From: Amoebophrya sp. A120
Lineage: Eukaryota; Sar; Dinophyceae; Syndiniales; Amoebophryaceae
Direction of reading: 5' to 3'
DNA: 64,000 bases
NCBI GenBank assembly: GCA_905178155.1
Contig: CAJINV010000007.1
Span: 1,643,341-1,707,340 of the forward strand
Below are positions 33,510 to 46,363 of this stretch, piece after piece (position 1 is the first letter of the stretch; each line of letters opens with the position of its first letter). The translations under genes and the position numbers were made by a program. The notes below the pieces were generated by a model that saw only the letters and a program-made list of their open reading frames with translations, did no database searches and was not told the origin of the DNA.

Positions 33510-36500
33510 ATGAAAAAGCTCATCTCCAAGTTCACTTCCCCGTCGGGGAAGTCGCCGTCCGCGGTGCATCCGTCTCCCAGCATGGGTGTCATTCCTTCGT
33601 CCACTTCCACCAACGCCTTTGGAGATCGGAACTCCCCGATGAACCCAGGTCACAACAAGCGTGGCAGTTCCGCGAGTTGCAGTGCTTCGCCTGTGATGGA
33701 GCGGAGTGCGTCCTACGCCGGCGCCGGCACAGCAAGCAGTTCCACCAACGCAGCACACCATGACCACAAAGAAGGAACTTCTGCTCAACACCCGCAGCCC
33801 CTGCCTTCCCAGCACATCAACTCGACATCGAAACGGCCACAGGCGCTGTCCTCCTCCTCCAAGCGGAGCTCCGCAGTTGGGACGGGAAATTCCCGACGGC
33901 AGTCCATTGCGGAAACGCAGCAGATGCTCCGGAACATAATCCCGCCGCAGGGGAACAGCACCTTTCCCTCGTCGCAACAACACGCCGGCACGGGCTCAAT
34001 CAACAACAATCTGCTGCTGTCGGCGAATTCGCCGAACCAGTCGAAGAAAGTGGGCGGAAAAATCGAAAACCCGTGCCCGAGCCCCTCCATGAGCATGGTG
34101 TTGCAAAATGGAGGCGCGCTGCCCGGGAACCCAGGGAACAATGCGATGAACGGTGCGGCGGGTGGTGGAAATAGTTCTAATCGGATGATGAACGTCGCGC
34201 CAGCGAACAGCGTCAGAAACTCCATGAACGCAGGAAACAACAACTCCCAGCAACTAGGAGCGGGCACAACTACAGGTTCAAAACCGATGCGGCAGCTATC
34301 CCACGGGGAAATCCACACTGCGTCGAACAAATTGGGGGATGCAATGAAACAGAACGGCGTCGGATCGATTTCTACTTCGAGATCAGCCGGGCAATTTCAG
34401 CGCATGTCGGAATCCACGATGCAGAATCTCACGCCGGATAAGATCGTCAGTCCGCAGAGAGACGAAGGCGGCGGAGATGGACCGAGCAAAACTTTTGCTT
34501 CGGATGGGGGCGACGTGGTGTTCAACATAAACATCGTGGCGCCAAGGTACTTCATTAATTTGAAAAAATGCAACATGCTTTTTGGTGTTTTTTTGCATTT
34601 GCTGCTTTCGACATACAAGAACGCCTGAAACAGAACAAGAAACACTCTGATGCAACAAGGCGCACATCAAATCAAGCGAACACAAAACCAGATCCGGTGC
34701 CTCCCGGAGTAGTAGCTCGGGCATGCTGCGATCCTCCTCAGAATCGGACGACGACGACGAGGACGATGACGACCGAAAATTTCAGATTGAAGACGAGAAA
34801 CGCCGGTCCATCACCGGAGTGGGCAAGCGGTCGTCGATGAATCTGAATGCGAAGGAGACGACCGACCTACAGACGAAAATCAAGACGCAGACGCTGAAGA
34901 TCCAGGAATTAGAAGCGACGAGCAGGAGGGATTCCTTTCGAGCGGACAGTGCGGAAGCAGAAGTGGAAAGATTGCAGATGGAGGAGAAAAGTATATTGGC
35001 GTTGCATTTTTTATCCGAGATTGTTTTCTGTCGTGCCAAGTCTGAGGATCTGCACAGAAAAGGTTGAAAATGAAAAAAAAAAAATGTACTTGCAGCAGCA
35101 GCCTGAGCTTGACCTCACGGGTCAGATTTTTCTTGTCGCGCATGCAAAAGCAAAACGTAAAACAGTGCGCAAGATCCAGATCCAGAAGCTGGAAGAGGAA
35201 TTGAGACGACAGAAACTGGGGGAAAACCCGTACTCAACCACCTCCTCCAGTGACTCGGATGACGACGATGATTACTCGGACGAAGAGAACAACCAAGGGG
35301 GCTTTACGATTGTGCGCACCAACACGGAGGGGAGAGACCAGACGTCCGAAGTGATAACCAGGTAACTTCTTTGTTTTATGTAGCTTTGACGACGTCGTAA
35401 GACTAAGACTACGATGATGAGATGATGACACGACAGTCGTGTCGTCATCTCATCAGTTGTGCCACCATCTGCCTTGTTGTTTAGTCATAGTCATTTTTAT
35501 TTACGAACCAAATTTCCAGGCTCGACCCCACCCGCAGCGTCGACTTGAAAAACAAGGACGGATCCTGCCGCGCCTCCTCCAGTTCGCAAGCACAGAAACA
35601 GAACAAACGGGACAAAAAACGGAACAAAAACAAACCCGGAGGAGGCGTTGGAGGAGCGTCCTCCTCTGCCAATAATCCCAATGCAGTAGCAGGTGCTAGT
35701 GCCGCTAGCGGCGGTGCAGCAGCGTCTGACGCACGGGTGAAGAAATTAGAACGGGAAATCGCTTTGGTGCGCAAGCAGGGGGTAGAGAAGGACCACGAGG
35801 TCATCAGATTGAAATCTGAGGTCGAAGTGTTAAAGAACAAGTGCAAAGCGACGACCCAAACGCGAGTCCAGATCGAGAAAATGCGGAACGAAATGACCGA
35901 GCAGCAGAAGAAAAACGAGCAGAGTGAGCAGAAGCTCAAGCAGCAAATCCAGCATTGGCAAAACCAAGTGGCGAAATTTCGGAAGTTGAATACAGTAGTG
36001 GAGAACGTCCGTGCGGAGTTGAGTGGCAGCGGGAACGGCGGAATTCCCGGGGGAGCAACTGGGCCTGGCGGCAGCGAGGACGGCTGTTTGAGTACAATTT
36101 TTTGTTGCCAATTTTTTCGTGTTGTTCTAGAGCTTAAATTCTTTTCGGTCGTCTGTTGATGTTGGTTTCTCCTATTTTCTCTGTTCTGGTCTTGCCACGG
36201 TTTCTCGTTTCATGCCATACTGGATCTCCGTCAACAAATATTCGAAGGAGTGAAAACTAGTACTAGGAAATCACGTAGTAGTACACCATGGCTGCACTAC
36301 GATTACGATTTGTACTTCATGATCCATGCGTTATTGTACAAACTACAACCACGACATCAGCCCTCGCTTGCCAGAACCTGGTTAGCCACCAGCAAGGCGA
36401 CGAAACGACTACGAACGCACTGTCCTTCGAAATCGCGCGCGACATGAAGGTGTGCGACTACCTGCGCCAAGAGCTCCTGTCCGGGGAGCTCGCCACGCGG

Positions 36501-36947
36501 CGGTCCATCGTTTCCCAGATGCCGTCGGCTTGTCAGAGCCGGATCATGTCTCGCCAGGGCTCGCTCTCCAAGTTAAACAAAAGCGGCGCCGCGACCAAGA
36601 ATAACGGAAGCAAGCTGGGCAGTCGGCTGGGTAGCAGAACGAACAGTAACGACCAGCTTGGCTCTGGCGGCGCTGCAGGTAGTTCTGGGACTACTGCGGG
36701 TGGAGCAGGTGGAACAACGAACACTAGTAGTGCCGGCAATGCTGGAGCAGCACCAGCGGGTGCCGTAGCAAGTGCAGCTGGTGGTGGAGAACAAAATCAC
36801 AATCAGCAGTCCAGTGCGAGTGCTCCTGCCGCAGCTAGTACAACGACTGCAGTGTCGGCAACTTCGAAGCCAGCGGGCGGGAGTACTAGTGCGACAGCTC
36901 CCGCGAATGTCAAAATTACAGCGCCGCAGTCTACTGCATCCAAGTAG
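33510..36947 (+). CDS. Low-complexity coiled-coil protein of unknown function
   Basis: Five exons (33510-34546, 34692-34990, 35166-35361, 35520-36091, 36361-36947) sum to 896 residues; all four introns are GT-AG and phase-consistent. I start at ATG 33510 (MKKLISKF) because upstream codons in the same frame look like leader. The N-terminal third is Ser/Asn/Gly/Gln-rich. A coiled coil follows: LQTKIKTQTLKIQELEAT, then an intron joining MEEK to MRKIQIQKLEEELRRQK. An acidic SDSDDDDDYSDEE patch comes next, then a second coiled coil (VKKLEREIALVRKQG to QQKKNEQSEQKLKQQ). The end is Gly/Ala/Ser/Thr-rich. It could be a cytoskeletal or scaffold protein, but nothing in the sequence fixes this. Confidence 0.75.
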
Positions 36948-38311
36948 ACGAAATGAGATCGCGGCCGTCGACAACATGACCGACTAGTGATAGATAGTGT
37001 TGTACCAAGAAATAGGAGCAATAATTCTTTCAACAGACTGGTGACGAGAAGCTGCTTTTTAGTTTTTATCCAGTGGTTGATCAACAACTCACGTTTGGAA
37101 GCTTCTCCTTTTTATGTTTCGGTTGATGTATGATAGAGATTGCGTTTCATCGCTGCATTTCATTGTTCAGTATCGAGAAGAAATACTGATGGCTAAAAGT
37201 AAAAATTCATACAGTGTCATGAAGTAATACGTGAGGCTGCGGCCGCGAAAGACAAAAGAGAAAGACGCCTCGACTTTGGTGTCATTGACGTGCTGCATCA
37301 TGAAATCCTTTTACTTAATTTCGAAGTGAGAGAAGCGAAGTTCTTGTGTAAAGACATGGACAACTACACCATAAGTGCCCGGAGGTGATGACGAAAACAC
37401 ACTTCACATTGTAGCAGGTATGGATTCGGACGAGTTTTAGAGTTTCAGTTTCACTTTTACATGAACGACAAAGACACCTCCTTTGCGCTAAAAGCATGTG
37501 GTGCGAGATGAAGGAGGATAGAGCAAAACATTCACGCAAAAATGGCTCTATAATCAATGAAGATTCACTTGTTGGTTTTCGAGAACAGGAAAATTTTGCA
37601 ATTGCTCGGTTCTCGTTTTTTTTTTCCTGTTCTGTTTCGGTCTTTTCTACACCCCTGCCCTGGTCGTGCACCAGAATGACGAGAAATAGTAAAGAGCCAG
37701 AGAGGTGTGAGGACCCCTTGGGCTTGGATAGCATCAGATACTGAGAGTGAGGGCGTCAGTGTGAGGAGTTCAATTCTCTTCATCTACGCTTTCCTATGCA
37801 GTTCCGGCTGTTTCATTCTGAGAGGTTGTATGTGCAAATTTCTCAATGAAGACGCGAGAATCTGGACGATGGAATTTCCGTGTCCAGGAGTGAGGCTGCT
37901 GCAATTGTTGGTTACGGAACTCTTAGTTTTCTACATCATATCGTAGAAACGCATGAACCCAACGTAAAATTAAAAACAGGACACAGATACACAGACATTC
38001 GCGCACCCCATGATTTTAGCTACCCTCAAAAACACTCTCTTACTCTTCCATTTTTGTATCGATAGCAATAGCTCTTGCTGGTTCTTTGATTCATCTCTGT
38101 TTTCTCTCACTCTACTGTATAGATCGTAGTTACCCACTTCTCTACCCGCCCTGAAAATGAAGATAGGTGTCTATTCTGCTCCCCATTTTTATTGCCGAAC
38201 GAAAAAAATATAAATCATTCTTGTTCTTCTTCTTTATCTTTCTCCCCGACCCCGTCATGTACATGTTTTCAATCGTGAACTACATCGAGCCAGGTCGAAA
38301 ACGGGTGTTCA
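36948..38311. other. Intergenic stretch, nothing recognised
   Basis: No domain-bearing frame, no RNA gene, no repeat. About 38190-38311 is pyrimidine-rich and serves as the leader of the WW gene. Confidence 0.5.
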
Positions 38312-41300
38312 ATGGTTCTTGGCCTAAATGTTGACGACGCTTTCTTCTCACGACTTCTTCGCATGACCACGGGCCGGATCATGCCACCGGGTGTGATAGA
38401 CCAAGGCGTGGGCCCACCCTGGACGGTGGAATACGATCCGAACAACGGTAGACCCTATTACTACAACACCCAGACCGGCACAGTCTCCTGGACCAAGCCC
38501 GGTGAGCAGTGGAGTTTATGAACTGCAAAAGTATCGTACTAGTCGTAATTGCAATACAAATTAGAAGCTCAGCATGACAAATGGAATTTGTCATGCTGTT
38601 TTGCCTTGGGATGGAGATTTGTAACGCATGATGATGATTGCAATTACTACGAGTACGATACTTTTGCACAGGATAGAGTTTGAGCTACGATAACGTTTCG
38701 AATCAGCAGTACTGGATCGATGCGCAGGGCAACACAAAACCGCTGCAGCCGTACCTTTTTGAGCGATTTTTTTGTGTTGTTTCTAGTATAGGTCGCGCTT
38801 TCTGCATGCCTTGATTTCGTTTCCAGTATCTAAATTCAAATTGCAGACGAGACTATCAGATGGCTGCGAACTTCATTCTCAACATAACATCGTGATGAAA
38901 ACAAAAAACCGATACAAAAACAGGCCCACGGTGGCCTCCGGCTCCCGACCCGCTACCCCACGAGGTGGTGGATCCACGACGCCGCGCCTCACCCCGCGAT
39001 CGTCCATCCCCGACTGGTTTTCCCAGAACAAAGACTCGCTGCTTTCCGCCAAGTCCATGCAGCCGAAAAACCAGTACGCAGCGGAGGAGGAGATGCGGTT
39101 CCAGCAGCAGCTTCTTTTCCAGCAAAATCCGAATCTCATCCCCGGGATGGGGGTAGGGACACCGAGAAATAACCACCGGCCGGACCCGTACCTCTACACA
39201 CCCGAGGACGCCATGGTCGGGCACGGCTACAACGGTGGGCAGCATTCGGTGAGCGACAGTGTCGTGAGTTCCGCCATGGTGCCCAGGAACACCACCCCGC
39301 GGAAGTCGCGGGTGAGCCCCACGGGATCCAATTCTATCGCGGATTCGTTGCAGAGCCCCATCGTCCAGAACGGGCCGCCGGCGCTGCGGTTGTCCAGTAA
39401 TTTGACCACGACCTCGTCGGTTTCGCACAGTCGCAGTTACAACCTCCCGCCGGGCAACCTTCGGGGCGAGGGCGAAAACGCCGGTCCGCTGAGCGGCGCC
39501 ACGACCCCGCAACGGGGGCCGAGTCCGCAGGGAGTGGCGTCGATAGGGAAGACAATCATGTCGCCCGAGGTAGACGGGGCTGCAGGGGAGGACGTGATCT
39601 CCTACAGCCGGTCGCAGTCTCGATCCGTGGTCGAGCTTCTACTTAACGGCCGGCAAACGGTAAATGACAACGATGGAGCAGCATCAGAGGTCGTCACTAC
39701 ACCAAGAGGCAGTACAAGCATAAACCAGAACTACTCGCCTCGGTATGAGAAGGTCGGCACGCCGCGGCAGTCGACGCCGCGAGGAGGGATAAGTAGGAAC
39801 TACGCAAGCAGCGCTGGTGTAGTTCCGAGAATACAGAATCTGAATGGGACACCAATCCATAATCGAAATAGCAACCAGCAAGCGCCGTCCGCCGCGGCGA
39901 TACAGAATTTCAGAAGCGCCTCAATGGTGTCACCACGCAATAGCGCGTCCTCTACGACTGGTGGAGGTGGATCGTACCACTACAATAACGGCTCGTCGGT
40001 TCTTGTGTCCCCGCGGTACAGCAGCTCCACGCACGCCACGTCGACAAAAGACTCCTCCAGTGGCGCACCTGCCTCGTACGCTTCGTCGGCGTCTTTACAG
40101 CAGGAGCAAAGAACGAATGACCCGTACGGTACTTCTAGTAGTACTGTTGCACCAACTACAACCACCTCTACCCACCATCTTCAAGAGCAACAGCACGATC
40201 CTTACGCTACGTCTGCGGCTGCTCAAGGCTCCTCATCCAACGACCCGTATGCAGCTGCACCGGTCAGTCCTACCGCGGCCAGCAACGATCCCTACGCGTA
40301 CAATAATAGCGCAGTGGATGAGCGGCAAGAGGAACAACACCAGCAGCAGCAGCAGTACTACGGTACTAGTGCAGGTGGGGGCTCGCAGAGCAGCACCTAC
40401 TACAACAGTTCGACGTACCATCAGGGAGGTGCTAGTAGTGGTCAGCACCACCAGCAAGAACAGTATAACAGCTACGAGCAACAGAACTACAGCCAGTATC
40501 CGCCTGGGTATAATAATCTTCCAGAGAACTACGACCACTACCAGCAGCAGCAGCAACGGTCTGATTACCATTCTCGCCAGCAGGACTACTACGGCAACAG
40601 CTACCCACCACCTCTGCCAACCGAGCAAGGCTACCACGCAGGAATGGTGCAGCCCCGTCCTTTCGCTGGTGGTCCGGGTCACCAGGCACCAGGTCCAGGA
40701 GGGCAGCTGCCTCCGGGAGGACCGGGACCGCCTCCCGCCTCTCCCCAGTATATGAATAACCATCAGCATCAGCTGCCGCCGCAGCCCGTCCAGCCGCAGC
40801 CGCGCATACCCCTCTCGCAGGTCAATATGTCGGCCGCGGCGAACCTCCGAACGGGGGGGAATTCTTCAACGAGCATGATGCACCAAAACCTCGCAATGCA
40901 CCAGAGAAATAACCTCCAACTCCAGGCGCAGTACTACGCGCCGGCCCAACCGCTGTTCGCCGAGCCGCAGTTCCATCCGGGGTACGGCATGCGCGGGGGT
41001 GGTGGTGGTCCTGTTCATCCCGGGGCAGGAGGTGGTCCACCGGGAGGAGGTAGCGACCGTGTGATGCCCGTCTACAACCAGAGTCGGGCGCCACAGCCGA
41101 GTCTGCAGCAGATGGATTTTGCGGCGGACCACGAAATGATGCACGGTTTAGAGGAGATGATCCGGGACCCCCGGGTCGCGCGCGAGCGGGACTTTTCCCC
41201 CGACGAACGGGACAAAATCAAGCGCTGGGTCCGCAAGGCGCAGGAGTTCAAGGGACAAATTGTCGAGGCTCTCGCCGATTACTTCTCGGACAGTAACCCC

Positions 41301-41769
41301 AACGACATACCCACGCCACAAATCTCGGGGGCGGCCACTTTCGCAGACGTATATACATAGTTCAGAAGTGATTCATCATTTCAACTGCTTGTGTGGAGAT
41401 GCATTTTTTTCAAACCAATGGATAGTAGTCGTAGTGATTTCTCCATATCATTAATCATGATTTTTGTTTCGTGCGGCAATCTCTTCTCGTCGTAGAAAAA
41501 AAAAACAAAAAAATCTCCATTTTACAATACAGATGTACGATCAAGGCGGTTCTCATAACCAGAACGCGGCGCAGCACCGATACGAGCTCCCGGATGACCG
41601 CAGCGGCGGTGCGGACCAAGACAAGTCCAACTTGCGCGTGAAGATCGAGAGCAGTTTGGAGTTCCTCTTTTCGCGATTTCTGAGTGGCAAGAAGGAGAGC
41701 GATCCGGCCTTGCCCGGGGCGGAATACGCGTACAATCGCGGGAGAGCGCCACCAGATCCCTTTCCATAG
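38312..41769 (+). CDS. WW-domain protein with a Gln/Tyr/Ser-rich prion-like body
   Basis: Four exons (38312-38517, 38682-38750, 38924-41348, 41533-41769) sum to 978 residues. The WW domain at residues 36-63 has PPWTVEYDPNNGRPYYYNTQ and VSWTKP, with W37, W60 and the YYY core, so it should bind Pro-rich or phospho-Ser/Thr-Pro ligands. Intron 1 is an introner; introns 2 (38751-38923) and 3 (41349-41532) are GT-AG. The body carries many TPR and SP motifs, then stretches rich in Gln, Tyr, Ser and Asn, then PPGGPG repeats. A more ordered C-terminal part follows from about 41110 (FAADHEMMHGLEEMIRDP, DERDKIKRWVRKAQEF). The composition is like RNA-processing or condensate-forming proteins. ATG 38363 is an alternative start. 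Ortholog unknown. Confidence 0.78.
38517..38675. mobile_element. Introner element, family C (159 bp), just after a WW domain
   Basis: Inverted arms TGCAAAAGTATCGTACTAGT (left) and ACGAGTACGATACTTTTGCA (right). The direct repeat is GAGTT (GAGTTT) at 38512-38516 and 38676-38680. Removing 164 nt joins frame 2 to frame 1 and reads EQWSLSYDN. An internal inverted pair of GCATGACA and TGTCATGC is present. Same family as 16921-17070. Confidence 0.9.
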
Positions 41770-42686
41770 TTGGAGATCGTGGGAAAAGAACTGCTATGTA
41801 GCCGCTCACATTCTGTTTGTTCTCGTATCATGAAGATCTGAAAGTAGATCTTCAACGAAGGAGAAAAAGATGAACACAAACAGTCGCTGTACAACTTGTG
41901 CGTAATGTTGCTGCCAGAATTTCAGCAGCACTGGGCACGTAACAACTCTGTTCTTCGAGCCATGCGCTGCTGCAGTTCGACTTTCAAGAAGGGATCACGA
42001 GCAAGATCTAGCTTTACGAATACGGAACAAGTTAAGTAATTATTGTTCTGTTTGGAAATCAATGGTAGAGCAGCCGGATCTGAAGATGAGGATCGAGTGT
42101 GCCTGCGCGGCTAGATTCAGACAACCGATCTAACTGTTTCAGCAGATCCCGATCTTTCTGCTTAATGGACCACATATTCACCGCAGTTCCAGATGCAGCG
42201 AGATCTTAGATCGTAGTCCAAAAAGCATCTATCATGTCTGCGATCTCTGTATTAGTCAGTGACACGGCTCCGATGTGGACGAAGCTGTGTCGGGTCTTCT
42301 CGGAATTTTTTTGCACGTTGTACTGATGTACTAGATGTACTTCTACTTGATCTTCATGCCCGTTAATTTCACAATTCTTCCTTCGCTTCTTTTTCTCCAC
42401 AGGCTTCTTCCTAGTAGTCTGTTGCTAGGACCAAGATTATTCTTCACCTTACCGACGAGACTAAAACAACTGGAATTACCGACGGAGAAATATCGCGTTA
42501 CTCGTATGATTCTTGTTTGCATCCCAATCGAAAACTTTGAAAGTTGCTTTTCACGAACGAAACAAAAAAAGAAAAAACGAAAAGTTGAAAGAAAAAAGAA
42601 TAGAGCCAAGGCTCGATCTATCTCAGGTTATCCATATCGAATCTGTATTTAACTCTCCCACTGCCATTCTCTACTAAAGCCACACA
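41770..42686. other. Intergenic stretch, nothing recognised
   Basis: Short frames only on both strands. It contains the 3' region of the WW gene and the leader of the next gene. Confidence 0.5.
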
Positions 42687-43618
42687 ATGTTGTCATCTCT
42701 TCTGCAATTTCACTCCCCGCGAGCCCGGCACGCGGAACGCTATGGGAACCGGCGGGACGTCCATAAAAATCTTCATGATTTTATTCCAGGGTCGCCGGCT
42801 CGGGCTCAGACTAGAGGCCTTTTTTGTCGGTATCGGACGCTGCTGGGGCTGGTGGTGGTCTTAGCGAGTGACTTCGGAGGAAGCACTTCTGTCCACGCGT
42901 CGAACGGTGCAGGAGCTGCCTCAACGGTTCACGATTCTACTGCAGAACAAGCACCAGCCGAACCAACCAGCACTGATGACTCGTCCTCCTACTTGGATTC
43001 GGCTTCTGATACCGAAGAATGCAACCCCGGCCTTGCAGCTTTGTTCGATGGTCCTCTACTGCATCCTGTTTCTTTACGACGAGCCTTGAACAAGAAGAAA
43101 GAGCCGGCGGCAAGAACACATCCAAGCGCCGGAGAGGCTAGTGCTGTTGCTGTAGCCGAGCCAGAACATGATCATACCGATGGAAAATCTGATACAACCT
43201 CTCAGGACCCTTTTCGCAGCTTTTTGTCCACCGCGTGGTCGAAGATGAAGCCAACTGAGGCTGAACTAGGTCAAGAAGTAGAACTACAAGCGGGCTGCAA
43301 GTTGAAGATCACTTCTCTCGCAGCGGGACCACCATCTGCTTCACCCCCACCTACAACTTCCGCGTCTCCCACTCGTCGTCGTCGGGGTTCGCCTCCTGCG
43401 CTACGAGCCGCGCCTGGTCTGGTCGCAGCCTTGAACTTAGCTCCAAGCACCATCCGCATCAAAGACGGGGGCCAGCGGATCGGCCCGAATTCGCAACGGA
43501 TTCCGCCCGCGCCGTCCCTGGCCCAGAGCATGGGGGTGGTTGTGAATGTTGACGGAGAAGCAATGTTAGCCGAGAAAAACGCTAGCCGACTGGGCCGTGC
43601 TGGGGGTGGTGATCGGGG

Positions 43619-43649
<31 letters not shown>

Positions 43650-44906
43650 CACTACCCCAGCAGGAGCCTGGTGGATGATGATGAAGTTCTTGAGCCCGGT
43701 GCCAGCGCTGGTGTCGTAGAAAAATCTCTTCCACGTCCCAGTAGTTGTCGTGGAGTATTGTGCGGCGGAAGTCCATCGTCCAGCAGTAGTTGTCGTGGAG
43801 TATTGTACGGCACCCTCCACCGACCGGACGCGGACGCTTTTACTGCGACGAGCCCTGCTCGAATAGAAGACGACACTTTGTCATCCTCGTCTTCAACTTC
43901 ATTTATCAAAACCTCCGTAGGTGGAGGACGAGGGGGCGGGGATCCTCGTGGTCCTGGTCGTCAAAATGCTTCTGCAACGAGCAGCGCGTCCTCATCTTCC
44001 AGGGCTCGGCACAATCACTACGAGTACCTTGGAATTGCCAACAGGGCCGCGGCCGCGACCACATCCACAAGGCCACTACCGGTAGGGGAGTTGCTGCCGC
44101 GACGAGCAGCACGGGCCGTCGCCGTTGGAACTGCTTCTAGTACCCAAGTCGGCTCCTGCAGCGACAAGAACCCTAAGAACGGCAGCTTCATCGCGGACGA
44201 GCGCACGAGACGCAGAGTTACTTTTGCTGCAGGTGAAGGCTGTCATGAGGAGGATATCTTCCAGTCCCGTCACAGTCCTCCACCAGGCATCTGGTCCAGC
44301 CCGACCTATGCAGGGCCTGCTGCACAATCTCGCCGATCATTTCTTGGAAGCCGCGACGAAGTACAACAAGAGAATCGCGGCGCTGTTGGTGTCCTCGAAG
44401 AATCTGAATCCTCTCGATCATCTGCTACAAGAGATACACAGCGACAGCACGACGGCCACGCCGGGACGAGGCAGTATACTGATACAACTTCACCTTCAGG
44501 GATGAGTTATGATGCAGACAATGTTGTTGTTCACGGTGCCCCTCCTGGTCGATTTTGCTCCTCTGCTCCTCGTTCTGTCCCTGCGCTGCACGATTTCGTT
44601 GGGGAGGCGCTAGGACTAGCATCTCCGGATCCACCTCCCGGACCGTTCCACCGAAGTATGTATTTTTTCCCGTATCCAGCACTTGCAGTTGCACCTCCTC
44701 CGGGGCTTGAACACCTACGGCCGCCGCCCGTTAATCGTAATCCGAGTAGGCTACCCCAATACGGAGCAAAGGGGCGTGGGAAAGGAAAAGGCAAGCGTAA
44801 AGCTGGATATGCTGGCAGAAATTCCAGCATAGCGGAAGTAGGCGAAGGCACTAGTTCTTCGAGTCACGCGGGGGCGTCCAGAGACACTATCTTTTCGAGC
44901 AACTAA
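42687..44906 (+). CDS. Predicted membrane-anchored or secreted low-complexity protein
   Basis: This intronless frame of 739 residues starts at ATG 42687. A hydrophobic segment (TLLGLVVVLAS, about residues 51-62) sits after a basic N-terminus, so it could be a signal anchor or a long signal peptide. The rest is Ser/Ala/Pro/Arg-rich. A run of ten Asp (bases 43620-43650) and a duplicated SCRGVL motif (near 43745 and 43790) lie in the middle. The C-terminus is basic (KGRGKGKGKRKAG). No domain is recognised and I cannot assign a function. Codon use and composition are like the other intronless genes here. Confidence 0.65.
43620..43650 (+). repeat. GAT trinucleotide microsatellite encoding poly-Asp
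   Basis: Ten consecutive GAT codons lie within the coding frame of the gene at 42687-44906. Confidence 0.95.
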
Positions 44907-46363
44907 CTGCCTTCCAGAGACACTAGTGAGTTTTTCGAGTAACGTGGTGGCTGTGCCGTCCAGACGAGACACTGGTTTTTCGACTAACAACATGTCGGAA
45001 GATTTGTATTCGTTTTGATGACAGCAAAAACAACAAGTCAAAGCTGTATTTCTCTCGAAATGTGGAACGAACTTTGCTCGCGGATGCTGCGTCATCAACT
45101 TCTTAATACACAATTATAGCAGCTACTGAAACCAAAACAGCTTTTCTCTTTGAAGCGCCACGGCTGCTACAACGGAGACTCGACTCATTGCAATTTTTTA
45201 GGGTTTTGTTGACAAGAATTTCATCAAACTCGGCTTCCATGACGCAGAATAGAACGACTTTTGCAGTTTCCACCGAACGTAAAATACATTCGCAATTGAT
45301 ACTACTACTTTCAGACTGAAAATACGAATACCGGAGCTGCAGCTAGCTCGATAACGGTATCAATCTTCAACGCAAGGATTAAGCTTTATAAACCTTATCC
45401 AGGCAGTGCAACATCGCCTACACATCTTCATCTATTGAATACGATCCACAGCACGATCTTGATGGGATAAAAAAACACGAAGAACAACATTCGAAGAAAA
45501 AAATGCCGGGGAGCTGCTTTTGACTTTTTGGACTTGAATGAAAGAAGATGAAGGTAAAAGATATGATAGAACTCCAGACAGAGGTCCTCCAGTCCAGATG
45601 CTGATACAACACTCATAGAAATGAATTTGAATACCGCTACTGCTATAAAGCCACAAAAATATTAACTCGGCCCTCCAGACATAAGGTCGCAGATCAAGGG
45701 TGGTAAGACTAAGACCAGGTCTGCGGTTTTGTTCGTTCCGGTACCTATTACATCTGACGCCTCCAGCAGTCCAATATCATGGTCGAGCGCATCACTCAAG
45801 GATCATCAGACGTGTTGGTGGTGCTTGATCTTGATCTCATGGTGATTGTTTTTGTTCTTCTGAAAGAATAACTGTGGGCGACCGTCGTATCTTGTTCTGT
45901 GTTGTATGGTGCCCGTGGTTTTGTACCTGTTCGTGATCATGCAGAAGGAACGACATTATGCGCTGGCGTAACAAAGAAGCTGGTTCCTTGAGCCAAAGAG
46001 AAGGATCTGATCCTCTACATTGTTCTGTTCGCACAAGCGACACAAGCGGAGATCATACATGATGCCGTCAGAAGAACAGGGCGACGTGTCGACGACAACC
46101 TCAAAGTGTCTGCAAATTTCTCGAAGCAGCTTTTGATTTTACGTCTGTGGTTTGTTTTTCTTTTCTTTCACAGTGCTTCTTGGTCTTTCTGACCACGTCG
46201 AGCTCTACTTCAGCAAGGAAGGGCGGTTTCTACGGTGTTTACTCGTGGTGCGTGACAGACTTCACCGGCATCTTACATCTGCTGCCAGTGATGAAGAAAA
46301 AATGAACGAAGAACTCTCTGGACCGCCCGCGTTCCTGTTCCCAAAGACCGGCAGGAGTATACG
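44907..46363. other. Intergenic stretch, nothing recognised
   Basis: Contains only short frames on both strands, no motif and no repeat. Confidence 0.5.
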